A stretch of 43,792 nt of DNA from SZUA-152 sp964401355 (GCA_964401355.1 CAYNYJ010000025.1:1-43792), one strand, 5' to 3'; positions 35,150 to 43,792 are shown, numbered from the stretch's first letter. The notes: generated by a model not told the origin, from the letters alone. Program-made: numbers and translations.

Positions 35150-36781
35150 TCATAACCGATCGTAACCAGAGGTGATCGGGTAACGTCGATCACGACCAAA
35201 GGCACGTTGGGTAATGCGTACCCCAGGAGCCGCCTGACGACGTTTGTATTCATTACGGTTCACCAGCGTAATCACGCGGTTCACTGTGTCGGCATCATAC
35301 CCTGCGGCGACAATGTCGTCAGCACATTGATCCTGCTCGATATATCTTTCCAGGATCACGTCCAGCACATCATAAGGCGGTAGACTGTCACTGTCCCGCT
35401 GATCTTCGGCCAGCTCTGCCGATGGTGGGCGGTCAATCACCCGTTGCGGGATCACCGGCGAAACGCCGTTGCGGTAATTGGACAACGCATACACCAGAGT
35501 TTTGGGCACGTCTTTTAACGCCGAATAGCCCCCTGCCATATCGCCGTACAGGGTGGCATAACCCACCGCCATTTCACTCTTGTTGCCAGTGGTGATCACC
35601 ACTTTATGACCTTTGTTGGACAGGGCCATCAACAGGATGCCCCGGCAGCGGGCCTGAATATTTTCTTCCGTGGCATCCGGCTCGGTGCCCGCAAAGGCTT
35701 CCTGCAAGGTCGAGAGAAAGGCCTTGAAGGCCGGCTCAATGGGCAATATTCGGTGTTTCACGCCCTGCCTCTCGGCCTGTTCGCGAGCATCATCCACGCT
35801 CATGTCCAGGGTGAAACGGGAAGGCATCAGCACCGCCTCCACATTATCGGCACCGATGGCATCCACGGCAATCGCCAGAGTCAGTGCCGAATCAATGCCG
35901 CCGGACAGTCCGATAATCGCCCCCGGAAATCCATTCTTTGTGATGTAGTCCCGAACCCCGAGTACCAGTGCCCGATAAACACTCTCGATTTCATCAGACA
36001 CCGGCGCAGATTCGCCTGCTTGCGGTGTCACTGCCCCCGCCTCATCCACCGAGAATATGACCGGATACAGACCTTCCTCAAACGCCGGGGCATGCTGGGT
36101 GATGTCACCCGCCGCAGACACCACCAGCGAACCACCATCAAACACCAGTTCGTCCTGGCCGCCGACCAGGTTGACGTAGACCACCGGCAAGCCCGTCTCC
36201 TGTACTCTTTTTTGCAGCTCCGCCTCTCGCTCACGACCTTTGCCGCGATGAAAGGGCGAGGCATTGAGATTCACAATCAACTGCGCGCCCGCCTGTTTGG
36301 CCTGCGACACCGGCAAGCTGTACCAGATGTCTTCACAAATGGTCAGGCCCACCGGCACCCCGGCGATCTCCACCACACAGGGAGCCGTGCCTTTAACAAA
36401 ATAACGTTTCTCGTCAAACACACTGTAATTGGGCAGATGGCATTTGTGGTAAGTGGTGACGCGTTTACCGTCACGCAACAGGGCTGCGGCGTTAAACAAA
36501 CCCCGGCCGGTCTGCTCAGGAAAACCCAGAATCACGTCGATACCGCTGACCTGTGACTGGATCATCGTCAACGCCTGTTCCACCGCCCGGTTCAGGCCCG
36601 GCCGCAGTAACAGGTCTTCCGGCGGGTAGCCGGTGAGCGTCAACTCTGGAAACAGAATGGCATCAGCCTGATGTTCATCGCGGGCACGACAAGACGCATC
36701 GATAATTTTGTTGGCATTGGCGGCGACATCACCCACCAGGAGATTGAGCTGGGCGATGACGAGACATAATCGGGAAGACAT
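35150..36781 (-). CDS. nadE: Glutamine-dependent NAD+ synthetase
   Basis: A 543-residue two-domain enzyme that makes NAD+ from deamido-NAD+, ATP and glutamine. The N-terminal nitrilase-type glutaminase (1-260) shows the Glu-Lys-Cys triad: Glu46 in LFPELTLTGYPPEDL, Lys113 in YHKCHLPNY and Cys149 in LTICEDIWY. The C-terminal synthetase has the pyrophosphatase P-loop SGGIDS at 293-298, and ITTGNKSEMAVGYATLYGDM further on. The length fits the proteobacterial type. It sits 174 bases after sucD and just before glnB, a sensible link because it consumes glutamine. Confidence 0.96.
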   Translation of the reverse strand: MSSRLCLVIAQLNLLVGDVAANANKIIDASCRARDEHQADAILFPELTLTGYPPEDLLLRPGLNRAVEQALTMIQSQVSGIDVILGFPEQTGRGLFNAAALLRDGKRVTTYHKCHLPNYSVFDEKRYFVKGTAPCVVEIAGVPVGLTICEDIWYSLPVSQAKQAGAQLIVNLNASPFHRGKGREREAELQKRVQETGLPVVYVNLVGGQDELVFDGGSLVVSAAGDITQHAPAFEEGLYPVIFSVDEAGAVTPQAGESAPVSDEIESVYRALVLGVRDYITKNGFPGAIIGLSGGIDSALTLAIAVDAIGADNVEAVLMPSRFTLDMSVDDAREQAERQGVKHRILPIEPAFKAFLSTLQEAFAGTEPDATEENIQARCRGILLMALSNKGHKVVITTGNKSEMAVGYATLYGDMAGGYSALKDVPKTLVYALSNYRNGVSPVIPQRVIDRPPSAELAEDQRDSDSLPPYDVLDVILERYIEQDQCADDIVAAGYDADTVNRVITLVNRNEYKRRQAAPGVRITQRAFGRDRRYPITSGYDRL

Positions 36782-36955
36782 AACGGGATACTATCCTGTG
36801 CGAAGGGTTCGGGTGAAGCCGCCAATAAACGCGAGGGCGCGAACCCTAACACGTCAAAAGCACTTATCGGCCACCGGGCTTACAGAGAAAACCCAATGTA
36901 TGATTGAATCTTTCCGTGCCCTCGGTGGCGAACGGCATTGACTGGCCGTTAAAGA

Positions 36956-37828
36956 CTAGCCATGAAAAAATTCCATCATGCGCACCCCCAGATCGGCGGG
37001 CGAACGGGCCACGGAGACACCAGCAGCCTCCAGCGCGGCAAACTTGTCTTTCGCCGTGCCCTTGCCGCCAGAGATAATCGCCCCGGCGTGGCCCATGCGT
37101 TTGCCGGGCGGTGCGGTAACACCGGCGATATAACCCACCACCGGTTTTTTCACGTGTCTTTTGATGTACTCCGCGGCTTCTTCTTCGGCACTACCGCCAA
37201 TCTCACCGACCATGATAATGCCCTTGGTTTGGCGATCCTGTTCAAACATTTTCAGACAATCGATAAAATTGGTGCCTTGAATAGGGTCACCACCGATACC
37301 AATACAGGTGCTCTGCCCCAGACCATTGAGTGTCGTTTGATACACTGCTTCATAGGTTAGCGTGCCGGAACGCGAGACAATGCCAATCGAACCCTTTTGA
37401 TGAATCATCCCCGGCATGATGCCGATCTTGCATTCCCCCGGACTGATAATGCCCGGACAATTTGGCCCGATGAGGCGCACATCACTGCCCTTGAGCACGG
37501 CCTTCACCTTCACCATGTCCAGCACCGGAATACCTTCGGTGATGCAGACAATCACTTTAATACCCGCATCGGCTGCTTCTAGAATGGAATCCGCAGCGAA
37601 AACGGCGGGCACAAAAATCATACTGGCATCAGCTTGGACTTCGTCCACGGCTTCGCGCACGGTATTAAAGACCGGTCGATCCAGATGCGTCTGCCCCCCC
37701 TTTCCCGGGGTGACACCTCCGACAAATTGAGTGCCATAAGCAATCGCCTGCTCCGAGTGGAATGTGCCGTGCTTGCCGGTAAAACCCTGGCAGATCACTC
37801 GCGTTTTTTTATTAATCAGTACTGACAT
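36956..37828 (-). CDS. sucD: Succinyl-CoA synthetase subunit alpha
   Basis: A 290-residue TCA cycle subunit that binds CoA and carries the phosphohistidine. It starts MSVLINKKTRVICQGFTGKH with the GFTGKHGTFHSEQAI Rossmann segment. LIGPNCPGIISPGECKIGIM is conserved, and RMGHAGAIISGGKGTAKDK contains the active-site His. Its ATG shares one base with the sucC stop (TAATG), so the two subunits are translated together. Confidence 0.97.
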   Translation of the reverse strand: MSVLINKKTRVICQGFTGKHGTFHSEQAIAYGTQFVGGVTPGKGGQTHLDRPVFNTVREAVDEVQADASMIFVPAVFAADSILEAADAGIKVIVCITEGIPVLDMVKVKAVLKGSDVRLIGPNCPGIISPGECKIGIMPGMIHQKGSIGIVSRSGTLTYEAVYQTTLNGLGQSTCIGIGGDPIQGTNFIDCLKMFEQDRQTKGIIMVGEIGGSAEEEAAEYIKRHVKKPVVGYIAGVTAPPGKRMGHAGAIISGGKGTAKDKFAALEAAGVSVARSPADLGVRMMEFFHG

Positions 37829-39027
37829 TAGCCATTCCCTTTTAACTGAGAGGCCTTTGACTTGGTGACAGCCGCTTTAACCACCTTGACGGCGGCATCG
37901 GCCAGGTCATTGGCAGTAATAATCGAAAGGCCATTACTGTGCAGCCCTGAGCTGTTCAACAACTCGCGCCCGGCCTCCGCATTGGTGCCTTCGAGACGCA
38001 CTACCACGGGCACGCGTAAATTGATTTCACGAATCGCCTGCAGGATGCCTTCGGCAATCAAATCACAACGCACGATGCCACCAAAAATATTCACCAGGAT
38101 GGCCTCGACCTTTTCGTCCGAGACAATCAATTTCAACGCCTCGGCAACACGTTCCGCGGTAGTACCGCCGCCCACATCCAAAAAGTTGGCAGGATCTCCA
38201 CCGTGCAATTTAATGATGTCCATGGTCGCCATCGCCAAACCGGCACCGTTGACCATGCAACCAATGTTGCCGTCCAACATCACATAGTTGAGATCAAACT
38301 GCGCCGCCTTGTGTTCGGTCGGATCTTCCTGCATGGGGTCGCGCATCTCTTCCAGATCTTTGTGCCGAAACAGCGCGTTGTCATCCAGATTAATTTTGCC
38401 ATCCAACGCCAGTAGTTTGCCTTCAGCGGTAATCACCAGCGGATTAATTTCCACCAAACTCAAATCCTTTTCCATAAACAGACGATAAAGCTCTAACATG
38501 ATATGTGTCAGCTCTTTGATTTGTCCGCCTTCCAAGCCCAGTCCAAAGGCAATCTGTCGGCACTGATAAGGCTGCAATCCACTGGTGGGGTCCACAGCCA
38601 CTTGCAGAATCTTATCCGGGTCACTGGCGGCAACAGCTTCGATATCCATGCCACCCATGCTGGAGGCCATAAACACCAGCTGATTACGGGCACGGTCAAT
38701 CAATGCACCCAGATACAATTCTTTGGCAATCTCACAGGGCGTCTCGATCAGCAACTTATCGATAGGCAGCCCCTGCGGCCCGGTTTGAGGAGTCACCAGC
38801 TGTCCACCCAGCAGTCCACGTGCTGCCGCCTCCAGCTCTGCAACATTGCTCACCCGTTTAATGCCACCCCCCTTGCCTCGCCCACCAGCATGCACCTGCG
38901 CCTTCACCACCCAGTCACTGCCCTTGAGCTGCTTGATCTCACTCATGGAAGACACCACATGACCCAAGGGCACCGGAATACCGTAATCAGAAAACAGGTT
39001 TTTAGCCTGGTATTCATGCAAATTCAT
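37828..39027 (-). CDS. sucC: Succinyl-CoA synthetase subunit beta
   Basis: A 399-residue ATP-grasp subunit that binds nucleotide and, with SucD, makes ATP or GTP from succinyl-CoA. MNLHEYQAKNLFSDYGIPVP opens the protein. KAQVHAGGRGKGGGIKRV is the ATP-grasp loop. VEINPLVITAEGKLLALDGK and FLDVGGGTTAERVAEALKLI are also conserved. The C-terminus is about ten residues longer than in E. coli, with a Lys/Ser-rich tail. GAGGAA precedes the ATG. No sucAB genes are in the window. Confidence 0.97.
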   Translation of the reverse strand: MNLHEYQAKNLFSDYGIPVPLGHVVSSMSEIKQLKGSDWVVKAQVHAGGRGKGGGIKRVSNVAELEAAARGLLGGQLVTPQTGPQGLPIDKLLIETPCEIAKELYLGALIDRARNQLVFMASSMGGMDIEAVAASDPDKILQVAVDPTSGLQPYQCRQIAFGLGLEGGQIKELTHIMLELYRLFMEKDLSLVEINPLVITAEGKLLALDGKINLDDNALFRHKDLEEMRDPMQEDPTEHKAAQFDLNYVMLDGNIGCMVNGAGLAMATMDIIKLHGGDPANFLDVGGGTTAERVAEALKLIVSDEKVEAILVNIFGGIVRCDLIAEGILQAIREINLRVPVVVRLEGTNAEAGRELLNSSGLHSNGLSIITANDLADAAVKVVKAAVTKSKASQLKGNG

Positions 39028-39086
39028 TGTTTTTCCTCGCGGGTTATCCCGTCATGACATAAGCAATAGAGCCAATGTCCGGGAGT

Positions 39087-39116
39087 TTGACACAGTTTTC
39101 ATTATCAGAATATATG
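39087..39116 (+). promoter_or_regulatory. Candidate sigma-70 promoter for the Sel1/ankyrin gene
   Basis: A consensus -35 TTGACA at 39087-39092 is followed after 17 or 18 bases by ATATAT or TATATG at 39110-39116. It lies in the 162-base divergent gap with sucC and points to the Sel1/ankyrin gene, giving a leader of about 65 bases. Confidence 0.5.
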
Positions 39117-39189
39117 ATCTGGCGCATTCACTATCGGCCATCAAGAGGCGAGCCTGTCGGGTAATTCACTTGCATCCTGGCCGCACATC

Positions 39190-40962
39190 ATGAAAATAGT
39201 AGATCTACCATCGCCAAAAATAGATCACGCTGTGAAACGACACATTTTATACTGGATACTGCTCACTCTGTTACAGATGTCTGCATCGTACGCAGGGACA
39301 TCGTTCGCAAAAGAAACACTCAGCGAACAAGACCTGCACTACGAGGAGGCCATGGAAGCCGCCCGACTACGGGACTTTTCCGAGGCTCTGCTCAACTGGC
39401 GCAGACTCGCCGAGCAAAATGACAAACGCGCCCAGTACCGGCTCGGCGCCATGTACCGGCGTGGACTGGGCGTCAAACCCAACCTTAAACTCGCCGCACA
39501 GTGGTTCAGGAAGGCCGCCGACAACGGCCATGCCCGCGCCCAATACAATTTGGGAGTGCTGTATCAAAAAGGCCTGGGCGTCAAAAAAGACCCGGTAACG
39601 GCTGAACGCTGGTTTCGCCGTGCCGACTCCAACGGCGTCGAGCTGGCCGGGCTCAAACTGCGCGGCATCATCAATGGCACTCTCACCAATATCGATATCG
39701 AAACCCTCACCGGCAGCGCCCGCAAACAACCTCTGGATATCAACGAAATCATGACCTGGGCAGTGCAAGAAGGTTACGCCAATGGCCTGCGCGACCTTTT
39801 CCATCTTGGCGCTAACGTTAATTATACCGACAAATTTGGTCGCACCCCGTTGATGATCGCTGCCCAGCACGGCCAGGCCAGCAGTGCCGAAGTCCTGTTG
39901 GCGCACGGCGCAAAACCAAATAAAAAAGACAAGTCAGGATCTTTCCCCTTATACGAAGCTGCATTGAATAAAAAATTACTCACCCTCAAAACCCTGCTCG
40001 CAGGCGGTGCCGATGCCAACATGGGCACCCCGTCCAAACGCACCGCGCTGATCGCCGCGGCGGCCAAAAACCACAGCGAGGTGATCAACATGCTGATCGA
40101 TTACGAGGCCCGCGTGAACCAACGACAACACGATGACCGCACTGCCCTGCATGTCGCCACCGCCTACAATAACATCGAAGCAGTGAACACACTGCTTGAA
40201 CACGGTGCACGTACAGATCTTATCGACAAGGCCGGGGTTGCAGCACTGATGCTCGCGGTGGAAAAATCCACACCGGCGATAATTCGCACCCTGGTACAAG
40301 CGGGAGCGCCTCCCGGACAAACCAACCTGCACGGTGACACCCCTCTCACCTACGCCGCCCGCTATCAGCACCGCAAAAGTCTGGGCGCATTGTTGTCTGC
40401 CGGGGTCAATGCCAATAAAATGGACAAACGTCAACGCACGGCATTACGCATTGCCGCAGAAAATGGCGATCACCAAAGTGTCAGCATCCTGTTACGGCAT
40501 CGCGCCGACCCGGAGTTACAAGGTAAAAATGGTGACACCGCCCTGATTCTGGCCGCACGCAATAATCACACCCGGGTGGCACGCAACTTGTTAGCCAATG
40601 GTGCCCAGCCAGACACCCGCAACGATGATTATTGGACCCCGATGATGTTCGCAGCCTCACGTGGCAACCTGAAAATACTCAACTTCCTGTTAGAACAAAA
40701 TGCCGACCCGAATATCCAGAACCATACCGGCTGGACATCCCTGATGCTGGCTGCACGCTCCGGAAATTCACTGGCGGTTACCACTCTGCTCCGCTACGGT
40801 GCGAATGTGCGCATCACTTCCAGCGACAGACGTTCTGCACTCTATGTTGCCCGGGAATTTAATCACAATAAAATCGCCGCCATTCTGATCAAATCTGGCG
40901 CAGAAAAATTGTCAGCACCGATACCCTCCGGCAAACGAGACAAAACGGCCAAACGCACTTAA
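39190..40962 (+). CDS. Exported Sel1-repeat / ankyrin-repeat protein
   Basis: A 590-residue protein. An N-terminal hydrophobic stretch (about 18-36, HILYWILLTLLQMSASYAG) looks like a signal peptide or anchor, so the repeats are probably periplasmic. Two Sel1-like repeats follow at about 78-149 (AQYRLGAMYRRGLGVKPNLK; AQYNLGVLYQKGLGVKKDPV). Then about eleven ankyrin repeats fill 200-575 (GRTPLMIAAQHGQASSAEVL; GWTSLMLAARSGNSLAVTTL). The C-terminus is short and basic. Both repeat types bind other proteins; no catalytic domain is seen. It converges tail to tail, 17 bases apart, with the beta-barrel gene, so a shared envelope role is possible but not shown. Confidence 0.85.
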   Translation: MKIVDLPSPKIDHAVKRHILYWILLTLLQMSASYAGTSFAKETLSEQDLHYEEAMEAARLRDFSEALLNWRRLAEQNDKRAQYRLGAMYRRGLGVKPNLKLAAQWFRKAADNGHARAQYNLGVLYQKGLGVKKDPVTAERWFRRADSNGVELAGLKLRGIINGTLTNIDIETLTGSARKQPLDINEIMTWAVQEGYANGLRDLFHLGANVNYTDKFGRTPLMIAAQHGQASSAEVLLAHGAKPNKKDKSGSFPLYEAALNKKLLTLKTLLAGGADANMGTPSKRTALIAAAAKNHSEVINMLIDYEARVNQRQHDDRTALHVATAYNNIEAVNTLLEHGARTDLIDKAGVAALMLAVEKSTPAIIRTLVQAGAPPGQTNLHGDTPLTYAARYQHRKSLGALLSAGVNANKMDKRQRTALRIAAENGDHQSVSILLRHRADPELQGKNGDTALILAARNNHTRVARNLLANGAQPDTRNDDYWTPMMFAASRGNLKILNFLLEQNADPNIQNHTGWTSLMLAARSGNSLAVTTLLRYGANVRITSSDRRSALYVAREFNHNKIAAILIKSGAEKLSAPIPSGKRDKTAKRT

Positions 40963-40979
40963 TCAAGTTAGGGTGTAGT

Positions 40980-43154
40980 TTAGAAGGTGTAATTATACGC
41001 CAGTCGCAAACGACGCCGCACCTCATCCGGCTGGCCGTCGTTATCCACAAAGTCTAATCCCAGTTCCGAATCAAACGACCAGGCTCTGCTCAAGCGATAG
41101 CTGAGCTTGAACACTGGCGACACCGTGGTGCGCTTACCGAACGATGCCGAATTTCTGTTAGAAATATTCAGTCGCACACCGGAACGCCATTTCGTAAACA
41201 ACGGTATTCGGGCATTAATAAAAACCGAGGTATCAGTGTAACTTTCAAAATCTGAACGCCGCAGGCCGGCAACATACAAGTCGCGCTTAACAAAGGTATT
41301 GCTCGAAATCCATTGTAAGGAATAAATAAACTCAGGGCCTCTGCCTTCCACGCCAGATACCGTAGTATCCACAGTAGGGTTCGTCAATTGTTGTTGCACT
41401 TTCAATGGGTTCACACCCGCCGGCACACTCGACGATGTCAGTAAGGTAACGTCAAAATTGAACTGCTGACCTTTAGTCAATTGATAACTATTACCCACGG
41501 TCAGTGTTTGATTGACCTGCGTACGCTCCTTGGCGATACGACGAATTTCCGATTCCGGCAAAAAATCCAACAATTGATCAATGGTAAGAATACCCGTCAT
41601 GCCATTCAACGCCTGGCTGGTCTGCACCAGGTTGCGTCGATTATAGGAAAAGTTGAGTTTATTGGATTCGGTATAATTCCAGCCTACACGCACATTGAGC
41701 AAACTGACTTCACTATAAGACACGTCGTAATCCAACAGCCCAAAAACACTCAGCCCCTTGCGGGCATAGCGCACGTCACCGCCAATCGCCCGCCTGTCCA
41801 AAATACCATCTACTTCCTGTTGGATAAGGAACAGATTGCTGCCGAATTTCTTATCCTTACTCTTGACATCCGCTTTCACGCCATAAAAGAGTTTTTCATA
41901 CGTATCGACATCATTAAAGGTGCGGATTAACGGCTTGCCCAGCATCGCACTCACTACCCAACGCGGCGCCACTTGATAACCGGCAACAAGACCATCAAAG
42001 GTGCCGAACACGCCGCCATTACGACTCGACTGCCGACCCAGCCGCCCGCTATAACCGTAAAGCTTATCGTCAACATCAACGTACATACGGCGGATGTCGG
42101 CATCATTTTTTTCATCATCTTCCCGACCCGTATTTCCGGCGAGAAAATCATAACTGTGGCTGGCGTTAAAAATGCCTTGAATGGTTCGGTCTTCGCCACG
42201 ATAGCGGCTCTTGATCGAGAAATGCGAACTCAGCAAACGCTGCTGCAACTCTTGCTCCTCTTGCTCTGCTCTTCCTTGCAGTTCGCGATCCAGATAATAT
42301 TCACTGAAAGACTGGGTGAGCCGACCAAAAGTAATGAACTGACTGCGACTACGCGCTGTCCGCGAGCGTCTTAATTTACGTTTTGCTTTAACACGCACAT
42401 CCCGCAATGCAGCCAAACGTTGTTTCACGCGTTCTGCACCATCCCCTTCCGGGTAACGTTTAAGATATTTTTTGTATTCGTATTTCGCCCGGGGAATTTG
42501 TTTGTCGCGTTCCAACGCCACCCCTAACAATTCGTTAGCTTGTTGAGTATGGTCATTTTCGGGAGAACGAATAATTTTCCGTAGCAACACAATGGCCCCT
42601 TTGTTATTTCCAAAGGTGATCGCCTGACGTGCCTTCGCCATCATCAAATCAACGCTGCTTTGCTGTGACTTTTTGCCCGCACCTTCATCTTGTTCAGGCA
42701 CATCATTAAATACTTTCACCGAAAGACTTTTTCGGTCAGGCCCCGAGATCACTTCGAAGCGTACCGAGTGTGAAAATCGCAGAGTCAAATATGGGCCGCC
42801 AGGCACCCCCTCTTCATAAGTGACATAAACCAGCACAGACTTCTGGCCTTCGGGAGATAGCAATTCCCCACCCTCACGCACTTCTTTGTGAAATCGACGA
42901 ATTTTTTCTTCATCGGAATCTGCGTCCAGCTCCAGCTGAATCTGAACGATTTCACCGCTCTTCTGCGGAAAGTGTTTTTGATATTTCAGGGGTAATCCGA
43001 ACAGGATGTCGATAGTCGTTACATCAACGTCCTCATTGATCCTGATTTCATCCAGAACCACCTGCGCCGCCATGCTGAATGCGCTCAAAAACAACAAACA
43101 CAGCAACAATACACTTTGCCGCACACTCATGAAACGGTAGTGACGAAAACTCAA
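40980..43154 (-). CDS. TPR-containing outer-membrane beta-barrel protein
   Basis: A 724-residue exported protein; I do not recognise a named family. A signal peptide (about 1-30, SVLLLCLLFLSAFSMAAQ) is followed by a beta-rich domain (about 31-155) with GEIVQIQLELDADSDEEK and GVPGGPYLTLRFSHSV. It resembles AMIN-type envelope domains and is similar to the neighbouring small protein. TPR-like helices (about 170-250, ARQAITFGNNKGAIVLLRKI) and a basic linker (KAKRKLRRSRTARSRSQF) follow. The C-terminal ~450 residues alternate polar and aromatic residues and end in RLAYNYTF, the terminal-Phe signal for Bam-assembled barrels. A periplasmic TPR with an outer-membrane barrel recalls exporters such as PgaA or AlgK/AlgE, but no polysaccharide genes are nearby. 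An alternative ATG is at 43130. Confidence 0.75.
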   Translation of the reverse strand: MSFRHYRFMSVRQSVLLLCLLFLSAFSMAAQVVLDEIRINEDVDVTTIDILFGLPLKYQKHFPQKSGEIVQIQLELDADSDEEKIRRFHKEVREGGELLSPEGQKSVLVYVTYEEGVPGGPYLTLRFSHSVRFEVISGPDRKSLSVKVFNDVPEQDEGAGKKSQQSSVDLMMAKARQAITFGNNKGAIVLLRKIIRSPENDHTQQANELLGVALERDKQIPRAKYEYKKYLKRYPEGDGAERVKQRLAALRDVRVKAKRKLRRSRTARSRSQFITFGRLTQSFSEYYLDRELQGRAEQEEQELQQRLLSSHFSIKSRYRGEDRTIQGIFNASHSYDFLAGNTGREDDEKNDADIRRMYVDVDDKLYGYSGRLGRQSSRNGGVFGTFDGLVAGYQVAPRWVVSAMLGKPLIRTFNDVDTYEKLFYGVKADVKSKDKKFGSNLFLIQQEVDGILDRRAIGGDVRYARKGLSVFGLLDYDVSYSEVSLLNVRVGWNYTESNKLNFSYNRRNLVQTSQALNGMTGILTIDQLLDFLPESEIRRIAKERTQVNQTLTVGNSYQLTKGQQFNFDVTLLTSSSVPAGVNPLKVQQQLTNPTVDTTVSGVEGRGPEFIYSLQWISSNTFVKRDLYVAGLRRSDFESYTDTSVFINARIPLFTKWRSGVRLNISNRNSASFGKRTTVSPVFKLSYRLSRAWSFDSELGLDFVDNDGQPDEVRRRLRLAYNYTF

Positions 43155-43304
43155 AACATCTTCCCTGCAACAGATCTGAAACCCAATTTATTTAACTTCC
43201 TTGTTTACTGTGAGGCACTCAGGTTAATCCGAAAACCTGGCGACCCTTAAAATTATTTTCTGTCATCATACTGACAGGCCCGACCATTCCAGACAACATG
43301 CCTA

Positions 43305-43733
43305 TCAAGACTCCTTAATCACAATACTCAAGCTCTGCAAACTGTCCCCCTCGCTGATAATCCAGTGCATCGGGCGATCAAATTTCATCACCAAAAATGG
43401 GCCGCCGGGGACATCGCCCTCATATTGCATGTGGGTCATGTGAATTTCCTTGCCTTCTTCAATGCCAACAAACTGCTCTAGCAAAGACAGGTTTTCTGCA
43501 AACTGTCCTATCGCGATGACGCTCAATTTTATTTGCAGAATATCCCCACTTGATTCCGGATAAGTACCCACCAAACGCACCGGTGCCGAAAATTCCAGTT
43601 GCAGAAATTTTTGCTCAGCCTCCCGCACCAGCACCACATCATCGACAAGCTTACGCTCGACATCAAAACTCACCACACCCAAGGCGTAGGCCGCCAAAAA
43701 AATCATAAAAAGTGCCGAGAAAAATTTTATCAT
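43305..43733 (-). CDS. Small exported protein sharing the barrel protein's N-terminal domain
   Basis: A 142-residue protein from the ATG at 43733, with an N-terminal signal or anchor (IKFFSALFMIFLAAYALGVV). The rest is one beta-rich domain. GDILQIKLSVIAIGQF and DVPGGPFLVMKFDRPMHWII line up with GEIVQIQLELD and GVPGGPYLTLRFSHSVRFEV in the next gene. The two therefore look like paralogous AMIN-like domains, here without TPR or barrel. The gene ends 151 bases before the barrel gene on the same strand, a probable operon. The mobile-element end begins only 5 bases upstream of its ATG, so its own ribosome site and promoter are missing. An in-frame GTG at 43742 lies inside the element. Confidence 0.65.
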   Translation of the reverse strand: MIKFFSALFMIFLAAYALGVVSFDVERKLVDDVVLVREAEQKFLQLEFSAPVRLVGTYPESSGDILQIKLSVIAIGQFAENLSLLEQFVGIEEGKEIHMTHMQYEGDVPGGPFLVMKFDRPMHWIISEGDSLQSLSIVIKES

Positions 43734-43738
43734 TGCGA

Positions 43739-43792
43739 TCACTGCTGTCCCGTTAACAAATACTTGTCATGCTGTAATGAGTTGTTTTGTGC
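43739..43792 (+). mobile_element. Truncated end of a mobile element at the right edge
   Basis: Identical over 54 bases to 30334-30387, and the reverse complement of 1-54 with one mismatch. It reads into the edge of the window, so only the left end is seen. In all three copies the element is preceded by or begins with TCA. Confidence 0.75.

Noticed and set aside
1..43792. A 43.7-kb composite transposon bounded by the inverted element ends
   Set aside because: The interior is mostly conserved core genes in standard order; a contig broken at a multicopy repeat explains the ends better.

Overview
The window reads as an ordinary piece of gammaproteobacterial chromosome with one repeat-rich accessory island. 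The evidence is the conserved block rpsB-tsf-pyrH-frr-uppS-cdsA-dxr-rseP-bamA-skp-lpxD-fabZ-lpxA-lpxB-rnhB-(HD-GYP)-dnaE-accA, all on the minus strand, plus lipid A synthesis, BamA/BamD, Skp, GlnD/GlnB and sucCD. No genus can be named from the sequence. A free-living Gram-negative bacterium is the simplest reading.

Layout. 1-54: one end of a mobile element, truncated by the window edge. 249-1422: a small sulfotransferase-like protein and an exported MsrA. 1548-23302 (minus): the translation / isoprenoid / envelope / lipid A / replication block. It is broken between rnhB and dnaE by a carbonic anhydrase remnant and an HD-GYP gene. 23587-27639 (plus): map, glnD and a small membrane protein. 27640-31776: a repeat island holding a degenerate HD-GYP-like gene, two copies of a structured ~290-bp repeat (one split by a 141-bp insertion), palindromic repeat pairs, and a decayed Shedu-type (SduA, DUF4263) defence nuclease gene. 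31777-39027: pgeF-rluD (minus), bamD (plus), then sucC-sucD-nadE-glnB (minus). 39190-43733: a Sel1/ankyrin protein converging on a TPR/beta-barrel outer-membrane protein and a small exported protein that shares the barrel protein's N-terminal domain. 43739-43792: the same mobile-element end as at the window start, in inverted orientation.

How the genes work together. Much of the minus block builds the cell envelope: dxr and uppS (isoprenoid precursor and lipid carrier), cdsA (CDP-diacylglycerol), accA and fabZ (fatty acids), lpxD/A/B (lipid A), skp and bamA with the distant bamD (outer-membrane protein assembly), and rseP (envelope stress). GlnD and its substrate GlnB, together with glutamine-dependent NadE, form a nitrogen-status group. 

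Most interesting points: (1) a ~50-residue in-frame insertion in DnaE, bounded by a 17-bp inverted repeat, which looks like a mobile palindromic element tolerated inside an essential gene; (2) the Shedu pseudogene with two readable lesions; (3) an occupied/empty-site pair that defines a 141-bp mobile element whose left end also forms both window ends; (4) a beta-carbonic anhydrase C-terminal relic behind rnhB; (5) an undescribed-looking envelope protein pair at the right end. I found no complete new defence or secretion system.
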